A stretch of DNA of 64,000 bases, taken from Sandaracinaceae bacterium (GTDB taxonomy: Bacteria; Myxococcota_A; Polyangia; Polyangiales; Sandaracinaceae). Shown in pieces: positions 17,021-25,815 of the stretch. Positions within the stretch are counted from its first letter, which is position 1. The number at the start of each line of letters is the position of its first letter. The position numbers and the translations under genes were made by a program. The DNA lies in the NCBI GenBank assembly GCA_040218145.1, contig JAVJQK010000134.1, positions 1-64,000 on the forward strand. The letters are read 5' to 3'. The notes below the pieces were generated by a model that made no database searches, was not told the DNA's origin, and worked only from the letters and a program-made list of their open reading frames with translations.

Positions 17021-18558
17021 GCGAGCTGCTCGGCATCACGGTGGGCGAACTGGTCGCGACGATGAAGGAGCGCCGCGTGCGCATCCCGTCGGAGATCGGC
17101 GCCTTCATCGCGCTGGAGGTGTGCGAAGCCCTCGAGGACGGACCGGCTCCCGTGCGCTCGTCGGACGTGCGCATCGCGGATGACGGCGCCATCGGCGTCT
17201 TCGCTCCGCCGGGCAGCGCCAGCAGCGACGAGGCGGCGCGCGCGGTCGTGGCCATGCTCGGCTCGCTGCTGGTGGCCGCGGGGACGGGGGTGCCGAAGGT
17301 CCTCGTCCAGCTGCTCGAGGACGGGCCCACGTCGGGCCGCTGGGATCTCTCGAGCCTCCGCGACGACCTCGAGGCGTCGCTCGTGCCGCTGAACCGGGCC
17401 GCCGCGCGTCGCGTGCTCGCCCGGATGCTGCGCGAAGCCCAGAAGCCGCGGTCCGTCGCCCCGAGCAGCCGCCCGGCCCCGCGCGACGCGACGCTCGACG
17501 CGCAGCTCGACGATCTCCTCGGCCCGGACGAGCCCGAGCCCGCGGTCGACGAACCGGACGCCGCGCGCGATCTGGACGCGGAGCTCGACGCGACCATCGA
17601 CGAGCTCGGCGCGCCCTCGACGGCCGAGATCGAGGCGGCGCGCCGGCCGCCCTCGGAGCGGCCCGTCCCCGAGGACGACGTCACCCTGGCCGACGACACC
17701 TTCGCGAGCGCCGGCCCCTCGGAGGACGACCGGACGATCGCCAACGACGAGCCCGCGCCGGTGTCCGCGCCCCCGCGTCGCCCTCAGCGCGAGGTCGACA
17801 CGCTCACCACCGGGCTGGACGAGTCCCCGAGGCGCGCGAGCCTGGTCCCCTGGGTCCTCGCCGCCCTGGCCATCCTCGCCGCCACCGCGGCCGGGCTCGC
17901 CCTCATGCGACCGGATCTGGTCGACGCGGCGCTCGGCCGCCCGCCCGCGCCGGTGGATCCCGGGCCGACCGAAGAGGACCGCGAGCGCATGCTGCGCGAG
18001 CACCGCGGCCGGTTCGGCACGCTCTCCGTCGAGGTGCAGCCCGCCCGGGCGCAGGTGTTGATGCTCGTCGGCGAGGGGCCGGCCACGGCCGAGGAGCTGC
18101 CGCTCGGCATGGCGCTCGAATTCGTCGCGATCGCGGATGGGCGCACGCCGACGCGCGCCGTGCTGCCGGCCGACGCGTCGTGGGAGGAGACCGAGGCCGG
18201 CCACCGCTACGAGCTCGCGATGCAGACCGGCGACGCGCCGATGGCGCCCGAAGAGCTCGCGCTCGGCGAGACGCGGCTGCCGCAGGACGTCGGCGCCCCG
18301 ACCGGCGCGCTCGGCTCGGTCCGCGTGATCACCAACCCGCCCGGCGCGAAGGTCTACGTGCTCGTGGGCTTCGCGCCCTCGGTCGTGGTGGAGAACGTCC
18401 GCACGGACGCACCGATCGAGCTGCTCGTCTATCACGAAGGTCACCCGGTGCTGCGACACACGATCGCGCCGGAGGACTGGGAAGAGAACGAGGACGGGAG
18501 CAAGCGCGCGAGCGCCTCGCTGGCGCTGGAGGGCGTCGACGAGGGCGACGAAGGCTGA
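17017..18558 (+). CDS. Single-pass membrane protein with PEGA-like repeats
   Basis: Encodes 513 residues from a TTG that overlaps the hisF stop as TTGA, with AAGGA 6 nt upstream; a GTG at 17041 or ATG at 17062 are alternatives. Residues 1-150 are a helical cytoplasmic domain of unknown type. Residues ~150-265 are an acidic, disordered region ([20 protein letters not shown]). One membrane helix follows ([20 protein letters not shown]). The outer part contains two PEGA-like units, [20 protein letters not shown] and [23 protein letters not shown] domains are common in myxobacterial surface and kinase-linked proteins. Coupling to his genes may be only positional. Confidence 0.8.
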   Translation: MSELLGITVGELVATMKERRVRIPSEIGAFIALEVCEALEDGPAPVRSSDVRIADDGAIGVFAPPGSASSDEAARAVVAMLGSLLVAAGTGVPKVLVQLLEDGPTSGRWDLSSLRDDLEASLVPLNRAAARRVLARMLREAQKPRSVAPSSRPAPRDATLDAQLDDLLGPDEPEPAVDEPDAARDLDAELDATIDELGAPSTAEIEAARRPPSERPVPEDDVTLADDTFASAGPSEDDRTIANDEPAPVSAPPRRPQREVDTLTTGLDESPRRASLVPWVLAALAILAATAAGLALMRPDLVDAALGRPPAPVDPGPTEEDRERMLREHRGRFGTLSVEVQPARAQVLMLVGEGPATAEELPLGMALEFVAIADGRTPTRAVLPADASWEETEAGHRYELAMQTGDAPMAPEELALGETRLPQDVGAPTGALGSVRVITNPPGAKVYVLVGFAPSVVVENVRTDAPIELLVYHEGHPVLRHTIAPEDWEENEDGSKRASASLALEGVDEGDEG

Positions 18559-18592
18559 CGGAACCTGGCGCCGCGGCGCCTGTCTCAGCGGG

Positions 18593-19588
18593 GTGGCCGA
18601 CCCCTTCGCCCCCCGACCGCCCTGGCGGGCCCTCGCCGCGCTCTCCCTCGGCGTGGCGCTCTTCGCGGGCGTGCTGACCTGGAGGACCGTCGCGGCGCGC
18701 ATGCCGGGCGAGCGCTTCGTGGGGCGCCCGCCCGCCTCCGCGGACGAGCGACGGTGCGCGACCGCGCTCCGCCGCGACGTGGAGGCGCTCGTCGCGATGG
18801 GGGAGCGGAGCGCGCGTCGGCCGGCCGCGCTCGCGGCGGCGCGGGATCACCTCTCGCGCCGTGTGTGGGAGCTCGGCCTCGAGCCGCGACTCGACACCTA
18901 CACGTGGGAGGGCGCTCGCTACGACAACGTGCTCGCCGGCCCGCGCGACGGCGGCGTCCTCATCGGCGCCCACTATGACAGCGCCCCCGGCTCGCCGGGC
19001 GGCAACGACGACGCGAGCGGCGTCGCGGTCGTGCTGGCGCTCGCGGCCCGGTCGAGGGGCGCGCCCGGCCCCGTGCGCTACGCGCTCTTCGTCAACGAGG
19101 AGCCGCCGCGCTTTCGCACCGCCGGCATGGGCAGCCGCGTCTTGGCGGCCCGGCTGGCGCGCGAGGGGCGGCTGCCGGACGCGATGATCGCCCTCGACAG
19201 CCTCGGCCACTACAGCGCCGAGGAGGGCACGCAGCGCTACGCGACCTTCGCGCAGTCGCTCGCGTTCGGGACCCGCGGCGACTACGTCGCGTTCGTCGGG
19301 GACGACGCGTCGGAGGCGCTGCTCCGGCGATCCGTCGGCGCCTTTCGCGCGGTGGCGAGGATCCCCTCCGAGGGCGCGGTGCTCTCACGGCGCACGCAGG
19401 GGGCCGGCTGGTCCGACCATGAATCGTTCTGGCTTCAGGGCGTCCCGGCCATCCTCGTGACCGACACCGCGGCCTTCCGCGACGCGCGCTACCACACGCC
19501 CCGGGACGACGGCTCGCAGATCGACTACGTCGCGCTCGCTCGCGTGGTGGACGGCCTCGAGGCGGTCGTCCGGTCCCTCAGCGAGTGA
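18593..19588 (+). CDS. M28-family zinc peptidase, membrane-anchored
   Basis: Encodes 331 residues from a GTG. A signal-anchor (ALAALSLGVALFAGVLTW) leads into a peptidase domain with the M28 metal ligands in order: VLIGAHYDSAPGSPGGNDDA (His and Asp, bridging Asp in NDDASG), FVNEEPP (catalytic Glu/ligand pair), ALDSLGHYS (Asp) and ARYHTPRDD (His). M28 enzymes are aminopeptidases or glutaminyl-cyclase relatives, acting outside the cytoplasm here. The substrate cannot be told. Its end overlaps the end of the convergent gene by 11 nt. Confidence 0.92.
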   Translation: MADPFAPRPPWRALAALSLGVALFAGVLTWRTVAARMPGERFVGRPPASADERRCATALRRDVEALVAMGERSARRPAALAAARDHLSRRVWELGLEPRLDTYTWEGARYDNVLAGPRDGGVLIGAHYDSAPGSPGGNDDASGVAVVLALAARSRGAPGPVRYALFVNEEPPRFRTAGMGSRVLAARLAREGRLPDAMIALDSLGHYSAEEGTQRYATFAQSLAFGTRGDYVAFVGDDASEALLRRSVGAFRAVARIPSEGAVLSRRTQGAGWSDHESFWLQGVPAILVTDTAAFRDARYHTPRDDGSQIDYVALARVVDGLEAVVRSLSE

Positions 19589-20018
19589 CGCGGAGGCGCT
19601 GCACGAGCCAGTCGTCGCCCGCCTTGTGGAGCGTCCACTCCGCGGTGGCCATGCCGGTCCGCGTCCCGAGCAACCGGAGCGTCACGCGGGCCTCGCGATC
19701 CTCCACCTCGATCGCGGTCGACAGCGCGCGGAGGGAGTCGCCCATGAAGCGCGAGAGCGCGCGCTGACGTCGCTCGGCCAGCTCGGCCTCGTCGCCGGCG
19801 TCGAAGCGTCGGGACTCGCCCAGGGCGCTGAGCTCGAGCGACTGACGCTCGAGATCCACCCAGCGATCGGTGGCCGCGGCGACGCGCGCCGGCTCGAGCC
19901 GACCCGTCACGTCCTCGACGAACGCCTCGAGCCGCTCCTCGTCGGTGATCACGAGCGCGTCGTAGAGCACGAGCGCAACCATCGCCGCGCCCACCCCGAG
20001 CCAACCGCGCTTCGTCAC
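19578..20018 (-). CDS. Small membrane-anchored protein of unknown function
   Basis: Encodes 146 residues from a GTG at 20018 (VTKRGWLGVGAAMVALVLYD, one N-terminal membrane helix). The rest is a soluble alpha/beta domain with DEERLEAFVEDVTGRL, DRWVDLERQSLELS and a final beta-rich TLRLLGTRTGMATAEWTLHK, then AGDDWLVQRLRVTR. The last part resembles an NTF2/lumazine-like fold (a helix-rich start followed by antiparallel strands), but that is only a shape judgement. No Shine-Dalgarno sequence is clear. It is divergent from the next gene and convergent with the M28 peptidase. Confidence 0.6.
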   Translation of the reverse strand: MTKRGWLGVGAAMVALVLYDALVITDEERLEAFVEDVTGRLEPARVAAATDRWVDLERQSLELSALGESRRFDAGDEAELAERRQRALSRFMGDSLRALSTAIEVEDREARVTLRLLGTRTGMATAEWTLHKAGDDWLVQRLRVTR

Positions 20019-20088
20019 GTGTAAAGCATGACACGTGCTTGAAAGCGCGAAAGCGGCGTCGATATCTCCGTACGTGGGAGGAACGGCC

Positions 20089-20958
20089 GTGACCGAGCGC
20101 ATCTTGCGCGGAGACTCGAGGCTGCCGCTGACGGCGGCCGTGGCCGTGTCCCTCGGGGTCGCGACCGCCGCCCTCTGCAGCGTCACCCTCGCGTGGTGCT
20201 TCGAGGGCGTGGACCTGGCGTCGCGCGCGTTGAGCCGCGGGGACTCGGTCTGGACGGCGGCCCCCCTCTGCGCGGGCCTCGTGGTGGCGTTGGTCGCCGC
20301 GCGGCACGCGCGCGCGGCCGCCCTGGACGTCCCCGCGCTCGAGATGGCGGTGATCCCGCTCGCGATGGTGCTGTCGCTCGCGCTGCCGCCCTTCGTGATG
20401 GCGTGGACGGGTCGGCCGCTCCACCCCGGCTGCAGCGCGTGCAGCATGACGGCGCCCACCACCCTCGTCGGCATGGCGTTCGTCATGGGGGTCTGGGTGA
20501 CCGGCGCGGTGGCCGGCCTCCGGGTCGTGCTGCGCGAGCTCTCCCTGGAGCGCGCCATCGGGGCGGCGCCCGTCGCGTGGCGGCAGGTGGGCCTCTGGTG
20601 GGCGGCGCTGGGCATCCCGCTGGCCCTCTTCGCGGAGCTCTGGACGCCGCTCGGGTTCTCTCGCGTGGCGGGCTGGGGGCTGCTCTCGCTGGGTCTGACC
20701 ACGACGCTCGTCGCCACCTGCGCCGAGAACGCGCTCGTGGCCTGGCTGGCCAGAGTGGCGGCCGGTCACGTGGAGGGCTGGAGCATCGAGCCCGCGCCGA
20801 CGGCGCTCGCCGCGAACGAGGCGCTGCCGGCCGTGCTCCCGTTCACCCCCCGCGACGCGGTCCTCTATCTGCACGGCGAGGGCGCGCGAGGCCCGTTCCG
20901 CTCGCAGCCCCAGCGCGTCCCGGTGGCCGTCGTCCCCTCGAAGCTCGACGTCTCCTGA
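20089..20958 (+). CDS. Polytopic membrane protein of unknown function
   Basis: Encodes 289 residues. The GTG at 20089 is preferred over the ATG at 20035 because GGGAGGAA lies 5-6 nt upstream. About six hydrophobic segments are visible (LTAAVAVSLGVATAALC, APLCAGLVVALVAAR, MAVIPLAMVLSLALPPFVM, TTLVGMAFVMGVWVTGAVAG, VGLWWAALGIPLALFAE, LLSLGLTTTLVATC). Between segments three and four is CSACSMTAP. The cytoplasmic tail of ~60 residues has no known domain. I do not recognise the family. Confidence 0.7.
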   Translation: MTERILRGDSRLPLTAAVAVSLGVATAALCSVTLAWCFEGVDLASRALSRGDSVWTAAPLCAGLVVALVAARHARAAALDVPALEMAVIPLAMVLSLALPPFVMAWTGRPLHPGCSACSMTAPTTLVGMAFVMGVWVTGAVAGLRVVLRELSLERAIGAAPVAWRQVGLWWAALGIPLALFAELWTPLGFSRVAGWGLLSLGLTTTLVATCAENALVAWLARVAAGHVEGWSIEPAPTALAANEALPAVLPFTPRDAVLYLHGEGARGPFRSQPQRVPVAVVPSKLDVS

Positions 20959-20998
20959 GCGAGCTGGCCCGAGCGAGTTGGCCCGAGAGATCGGTCCG

Positions 20999-21661
20999 TC
21001 AGCGCTTGCGCACCATGAACAGCCCGTCGCCGATCGGGACCATGCTGGCGTCGATCCGCGCGTCTCGCCCCACCTTCTCGTTGAGCGCGCGCAGGGCCAC
21101 GGTCGCGTCCGACTCGTCCTCGGGGCGGATCACCGCGCCGCCCCAGAGCACGTTGTCGATCATCATGACGCCGCCCGGGCGAAGCAGCTCGAGGCACGCC
21201 TCGTAGTAGCGGTCGTAGCGCGGCTTGTCGGCGTCGATGAAGGCGTAGTCGAAGGTCCCCGCGCCGCCCTCGGCGAGCAGCGCGTCGAGGCTCTCGCCGG
21301 CCGGTCCGACGCGGGACTCCACCTTGTCGGCGACGCCGGCCCGCTCCCAGAAGGTGCGCGCCGTGCTCAGGTACTCCGCGCTCAGATCGCAGCAGACCAG
21401 CGCGCCGTCCTCGGGCATCGCGAGCGCGACCGCGAGGGCCGAGTAGCCGGTGAAGGTGCCCACCTCGACGCCGCGCCGGGCGCCGATCAACTTCACGATC
21501 CACGCCATGAAGGCGCCTTGCTCGGGCCCGATCTGCATCACGGCGTTGTCGCGCGCGGCGGTCTCGGAGCGCAGCTCCGCGAGGACGGGGTGCTCGTCCA
21601 CGGAGACGTCGACGAGGTACGCGTGCAGCGCGTCGGTCATCGGTAGGGTTCGGTTGGCCAT
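20999..21661 (-). CDS. SAM-dependent O-methyltransferase (caffeoyl-CoA OMT-like, class I)
   Basis: Encodes 220 residues, full length for the Methyltransf_3 family. Motifs: GARRGVEVGTFTGYSALAVA (SAM loop), LVCCDLSAEY, FDYAFIDADKPRYDRYYEAC (metal-binding Asp) and GGVMMIDNVLWGGAV (second metal Asp/Asn). These enzymes methylate catechol-type hydroxyls using Mg2+. Bacterial members are broad and the substrate cannot be predicted. It ends the minus-strand run with phosphomannomutase, separated by 3 nt from that gene. Confidence 0.93.
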   Translation of the reverse strand: MANRTLPMTDALHAYLVDVSVDEHPVLAELRSETAARDNAVMQIGPEQGAFMAWIVKLIGARRGVEVGTFTGYSALAVALAMPEDGALVCCDLSAEYLSTARTFWERAGVADKVESRVGPAGESLDALLAEGGAGTFDYAFIDADKPRYDRYYEACLELLRPGGVMMIDNVLWGGAVIRPEDESDATVALRALNEKVGRDARIDASMVPIGDGLFMVRKR

Positions 21662-21664
21662 CGC

Positions 21665-23026
21665 TCAGCTCCTCGCTTCTTCGACCGCGGCCTCGACCTC
21701 GCCCCGGATCTCGCCGAGCCGCTGGTCGCTCTCCGCCTCGAAGCGGAGGACGAGCACGGGCTGGGTGTTGCTCGCCCGGACCAGGCCCCATCCGCCTTCG
21801 AAGAGGATGCGCGCCCCGTCCACCGTGATGACGTCGTTCGTCTGCGCGAAGCGGGCCTTGATGCGCTCGACGACGTCGAACTTCTGATCGTCGGGGCACT
21901 CGACCCGGATCTCCGGGGTCGAGAAGGTCTGCGGCACGTCCGCGAGCAGCTCGTGGAGCGGCCTCCCTTCGGCCGCGAGGATCTCCAGGAGGCGGAGGGT
22001 CGCGTAGACCGCGTCGTCGAACCCGAAGAACCGATCGGCGAAGAACACGTGGCCGCTCATCTCGCCCGCGAGCAGCGCGCCCTCCTCCTTCATCTTCGCC
22101 TTGATGAGCGAGTGGCCGGTCTTCCAGAGGATGGGCCGGCCGCCGTGCTTGGCGATGTCGTCATAGAGGGTCTGGCTGCACTTCACCTCGCCGAGGATGG
22201 CGGCGCCGGGGCGCTCCTTCAGCAGGTAGCGCGAGAGCAGGATGAGCAGCCGGTCGCCGAAGAGCTGCTCGCCGCGCGCGTCGATCACGCCGATGCGATC
22301 TCCGTCACCGTCGTACGCGATCCCGACGTCGTGACCGCGCTCGAGCACCGCGGCGCGCAGCATCTCGAGGTTGTGCGGCTCCGACGGGTCGGGGTGGTGG
22401 ACCGGGAAGCGCCCGTCCGGCTCGCAGAGGAGCGCCTCGGGCTCGATCCCGGCCGCGCGCAGGGCCGCCAGGGCGGTGGGCCCCGCGGCGCCGTTGCCCG
22501 CGTCGATGGCCACGGAGAGGTCGGTCCGCGCGAGCTTCACGTTGCCGCGGATGAACCCCTCGTAGGCGGGGAGCACGTCGACCTGCTGCACGCGCCCGCC
22601 CGGGGCTTTGACGAAGTCGCGGCGCTCGATGAGCGTGCGGAGCGAGCGGATGTCGTCGCCGCTCAGCGTCGCGTGGCCGCTCATCATCTTGAAGCCGTTG
22701 TCTTCGGGGGGGTTGTGGCTGCCGGTGATCTGGACGCCGCCGTCGAGGTCCTCGTGGAAGACCGAGAAGTACATCAGCGGTGTCGGCACCACGCCGATGT
22801 CGACGAGGGTGAGGCCTGCCTCGAGCAGCCCCGCGGTGAGCGCCTCGAAGAGCCGGGGCGAGCTGAGCCGGCAGTCGCGCCCGACGGCGACGCGGCGCCC
22901 TCCGCGGCGTGACCAGAAGGTGCCGAGCGCGCGCCCGAGGTCGCGGGCCAGCGCGTCGGTCAGGTCGCGGTCGGCGACGCCTCGGATGTCGTACTCGCGA
23001 AAGACGTGGGGGTTCGGAATCGTCAT
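21665..23026 (-). CDS. manB: Phosphomannomutase/phosphoglucomutase
   Basis: Encodes 453 residues from the ATG at 23026. It belongs to the alpha-D-phosphohexomutase family (AlgC/ManB type), interconverting hexose 6- and 1-phosphates. Visible parts: FREYDIRGVADRDLT, the phosphoserine loop QITGSHNPPEDNGFK (Ser103), the metal loop GDGDRIGV, the sugar-binding GEMSGHVFF and the phosphate-binding RASNTQPVLVLRFEA. With the guanylyltransferase nearby it should supply mannose-1-phosphate for GDP-mannose. The gene symbol could equally be algC, since specificity is not readable. Confidence 0.93.
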   Translation of the reverse strand: MTIPNPHVFREYDIRGVADRDLTDALARDLGRALGTFWSRRGGRRVAVGRDCRLSSPRLFEALTAGLLEAGLTLVDIGVVPTPLMYFSVFHEDLDGGVQITGSHNPPEDNGFKMMSGHATLSGDDIRSLRTLIERRDFVKAPGGRVQQVDVLPAYEGFIRGNVKLARTDLSVAIDAGNGAAGPTALAALRAAGIEPEALLCEPDGRFPVHHPDPSEPHNLEMLRAAVLERGHDVGIAYDGDGDRIGVIDARGEQLFGDRLLILLSRYLLKERPGAAILGEVKCSQTLYDDIAKHGGRPILWKTGHSLIKAKMKEEGALLAGEMSGHVFFADRFFGFDDAVYATLRLLEILAAEGRPLHELLADVPQTFSTPEIRVECPDDQKFDVVERIKARFAQTNDVITVDGARILFEGGWGLVRASNTQPVLVLRFEAESDQRLGEIRGEVEAAVEEARS

Positions 23027-23079
23027 CGCGCCGGTTGTCGCGCAGCCGGGGCGGCGGCGCAAGCGCGTCAGCACGCCCG

Positions 23080-23850
23080 TCAGAGCGCGTCCGGGTCGAC
23101 GCCCAGCTCGCGCAGCTTCGCGGCCAGCCGCTCCGCGCGGCGGCTCTCCTCCTCGGCGCGGCGGCTCTCCTCCTCGGCGCGGCCGATCGCGTCATCCACC
23201 ATGCCGGTGAGCCGATCGATCAGCTCTCGCGCGTGCGGCAAGGGCGCCACGCCGGCGAAGAACCGCAGCTGGCCCTCGTCCAGACCCAGCTCGAGCTCGA
23301 GCACGGTGGACGCCCAGCGCCCGCCCTGCGGCATGATGGGCTCGTAGGTGCGGCCGTCCGGCGGGCTGAGGCGATGCCCGCTGATGCGGCGCGCGAGGGG
23401 CTCGAACACGAAGTACTCGGGCACGCCCAGGCGCGCGAGCTTCTCCACCTGGTCGCGGGTGTCCTTCAGCCGGTTCCCCGCCACGTGGATCTCGAGCACG
23501 AAGTCGAGCCCCTGGCCCTCCTCCGCGACGACCCAGCTCATCCGTTCGTGCTTGGAGACGTCGAGGACCGCGATCAGGTCGGGCGCGAAGACGCGCTCGT
23601 CGGGGTAGTAGACGGGCAGCTCGGAGGCGATGTAGACGCTCCGACCGCGACGGGAGAACCAGTCGTCGAGCGCCTCGCGCGCGCGGTTCTTCGGGATCGA
23701 GTGCGGATCGCCCTCCGGTGGCGCGGCGCGCGGGAGCTCCGACGGGAGCGAGGCCACGACCCGACGCCGCTGCTCGGGCGTCATCGCGGCCCACACCTCC
23801 ATCGAGGGGGCGCGCGGGTCGTCCGGATCGATCTCGTAGGGGGCGCCCAT
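23080..23850 (-). CDS. Uma2-family putative endonuclease-fold protein
   Basis: Encodes 256 residues. The core VYIASELPVYYPDERVFAPD, then LIAVLD and GLDFVLEIHVAGNRLKDTRD, gives the PD...ExH/K-type arrangement of Uma2 proteins, which have a PD-(D/E)XK nuclease fold. The C-terminus is a charged helix containing a short direct repeat (RRAEEES twice). Uma2 genes are abundant in cyanobacteria and some Myxococcota, and their role is unknown. It sits between the manB-like and manC-like genes with short gaps and may have been inserted into that set. Confidence 0.85.
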   Translation of the reverse strand: MGAPYEIDPDDPRAPSMEVWAAMTPEQRRRVVASLPSELPRAAPPEGDPHSIPKNRAREALDDWFSRRGRSVYIASELPVYYPDERVFAPDLIAVLDVSKHERMSWVVAEEGQGLDFVLEIHVAGNRLKDTRDQVEKLARLGVPEYFVFEPLARRISGHRLSPPDGRTYEPIMPQGGRWASTVLELELGLDEGQLRFFAGVAPLPHARELIDRLTGMVDDAIGRAEEESRRAEEESRRAERLAAKLRELGVDPDAL

Positions 23851-23889
23851 CGACGTCCCCAGGATAGCACTCGCGGTCCGAACAGCCGC

Positions 23890-24954
23890 TCAGAGCGCTT
23901 CGGGCTTGGCCACCTTCAGCGCTTCGACGATCTTCTTGACGTCCTGGGCGCGCTCTCTCGGCATGACCAGCAAGGCGTCTTCCGTGTCCACGACGACCAT
24001 GTCCTCGAGCCCGATCAGCGCCACCACCTTGCCGGCGGGCGCCTTCACGTAGCACCCCTTGCTGTCGACCAGGATCGCGTCCTCGGGGGCGACGTTGGCG
24101 CCTTCGCCCTCGGCGGAGAGCTCCCACGCGCTCGCGAAGCTGCCGAGATCGCTCCAGCCGAAGTCGGCGGGCACGACCGCGACCTCGTTCACCTTCTCCA
24201 TCACGCCGTGGTCGATCGAGACCGAGGGGAGGGTGGGGAAGAGCTCTCGCACGACGGCTCCCTCGTCCTCGAGCGCGGCGGCCCGGAAGCGGTCGAGGGC
24301 CTCACCGAGGCCGGGGAGGTGCGCGTGGATCGCCTCGAGCATCTCGCCCGCGCGGAAGAAGAACATGCCGCTGTTCCAGAGGAAGCTGCCCGCGGCGAGG
24401 AACTGCTCGGCGCGCTGACGGTTCGGCTTCTCGACGAAGCGGCGCGCCCGGTAGACCTCCTCCGCGATCGGCTCGCCCATCTCGATGTAGCCGTACCCGG
24501 TCTCGGGGCGGCTCGGGCGGATGCCGACCGTCACCACGCCGCCGTCCTTCGCCGCTTCCACCGCGAGCTTCAGGACCCGCGCGTACTCGGCCTCGTCGCC
24601 GATGTGATGGTCGGCGGGGAGCACGACGCACACCGCGTCCGGGTCCTGGCGCGCGACCCGCGTGGCCGCCCAGCCGATGCACGGGGCGGTGTTCCGACCG
24701 ACGGGCTCGGCGAGCACGTTCTCCTCCGGGAGCTGCCAGAGCTGCTCTCGGGTGGGCGCGGCGAGCCGCTCGCTCGTCACCACCAGCACGTCCTCGGGGC
24801 GGGTGACCTGGGTCGCCCGGCGCACCGTGGCCGCGAGCAGCGACTCCTCACCGCCCGCGAGGGGCAAGAGCTGCTTCGGGCGTCCGGCCCGCGACAAGGG
24901 CCAGAAGCGGGTGCCGGAGCCCCCCGCCATCACGATGGTGAATGCGCGCGTCAC
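23890..24954 (-). CDS. manC: Mannose-1-phosphate guanylyltransferase
   Basis: Encodes 354 residues from a GTG at 24954, the only start that gives the normal N-terminus VTRAFTIVMAGGSGTRFWPL. Nucleotidyltransferase motifs: GGSGTRFWPLSRAGRPKQ (11-28), EPVGRNTAPCIGWAA, VVLPADHHIG, GIRPSRPETGYGYIE and FLWNSGMFFF. It makes GDP-mannose from mannose-1-phosphate and GTP. It lacks the C-terminal isomerase domain of bifunctional ManC/AlgA. One nt separates it from the uppP stop (TGAAGTG), with GGGAG upstream inside uppP, so it is translationally coupled to uppP. Confidence 0.95.
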   Translation of the reverse strand: MTRAFTIVMAGGSGTRFWPLSRAGRPKQLLPLAGGEESLLAATVRRATQVTRPEDVLVVTSERLAAPTREQLWQLPEENVLAEPVGRNTAPCIGWAATRVARQDPDAVCVVLPADHHIGDEAEYARVLKLAVEAAKDGGVVTVGIRPSRPETGYGYIEMGEPIAEEVYRARRFVEKPNRQRAEQFLAAGSFLWNSGMFFFRAGEMLEAIHAHLPGLGEALDRFRAAALEDEGAVVRELFPTLPSVSIDHGVMEKVNEVAVVPADFGWSDLGSFASAWELSAEGEGANVAPEDAILVDSKGCYVKAPAGKVVALIGLEDMVVVDTEDALLVMPRERAQDVKKIVEALKVAKPEAL

Positions 24955-24955
24955 T

Positions 24956-25771
24956 TCAATCTCCCGCGAAGAGCGGCCAGAGCACGAGGCCCGCGCCCAG
25001 CGGTACCAGATACAGGGCAAAAAGCCAGAACCGCCCCTGATTGACGATGTGACGCAGCCAGAGCAGCGCGAGGTAGCCCACGACGAGCGCGACCACGCCG
25101 CCCACGACGGCGCCGATGCCCAGCGCCCGGATCTCGTCGAGGTGTCGCAGGGACAGGAGGGTGGCGCCCGCCACCGCGGGCAGCGAGAGGAGGAACGAGA
25201 AGCGGAACGCGGCGGGCCCGCTGAGCCCGAGCAGCATGCCGACGGCGATGGTGGTGCCGCTGCGGCTCAGGCCAGGCATCACCGCCAGGCCCTGGGCGAG
25301 CCCGACGAGGAGCGCGAGCTTCAACGGCAGGATGGTCCGCTCTCCGCCGCCGCGCCGCGTGCTCAGCACCATCACCGCGGATCCGAGGAGGCACAGCCCC
25401 ACGATCCACGGGACGCGCCCGAAGGCCTCGACGTGCTCCTCGAGCCCCAGCCCGATCACGGCCGTGGGCACCGACGCCAGCAGGATTCCGGCCACGAGCT
25501 GACCCTGCTCGGTCTCCATCCAGGCCTTCGGATCCCGCAGCCCGCCCAGGCTCTTCAAGAGCTCGAGCACGTCCTGGCGGAAGAGCGCGATCGTCGCGAT
25601 CAGCGTGCCGAAGTGGAGCAGGACCACCATCGACAGCGGCATGTCGTCGCTGATGCCGAAGAGCATCGCGCCCAGCGAGACGTGTCCGCTGCTCGAGACG
25701 GGCAGGAACTCGGTCGCGCCCTGGACCGCGCCGAGCACGGCGGCGGTCCCTACGTCGATGGGTCCGGGCAT
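24956..25771 (-). CDS. uppP: Undecaprenyl-diphosphatase
   Basis: Encodes 271 residues of a polytopic membrane enzyme that recycles undecaprenyl pyrophosphate to the lipid carrier used for peptidoglycan and polysaccharide export. Both family motifs are intact: QGATEFLPVSSSGH near the N-terminus and MPGLSRSGTTIAVG in the middle. Eight or so hydrophobic segments span the protein. It is first of a minus-strand run with manC, which links lipid-carrier recycling to GDP-mannose supply. Confidence 0.96.
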   Translation of the reverse strand: MPGPIDVGTAAVLGAVQGATEFLPVSSSGHVSLGAMLFGISDDMPLSMVVLLHFGTLIATIALFRQDVLELLKSLGGLRDPKAWMETEQGQLVAGILLASVPTAVIGLGLEEHVEAFGRVPWIVGLCLLGSAVMVLSTRRGGGERTILPLKLALLVGLAQGLAVMPGLSRSGTTIAVGMLLGLSGPAAFRFSFLLSLPAVAGATLLSLRHLDEIRALGIGAVVGGVVALVVGYLALLWLRHIVNQGRFWLFALYLVPLGAGLVLWPLFAGD

Positions 25772-25815
25772 CGGCGCGAGAAGCTAGCACCCGGTGCCCT
25801 TAAGGAAAGCGCCCG

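Noticed and set aside
18567-18580. Terminator after the PEGA-like gene
   Set aside because: The GGCGCC palindrome is short and has no T-run.
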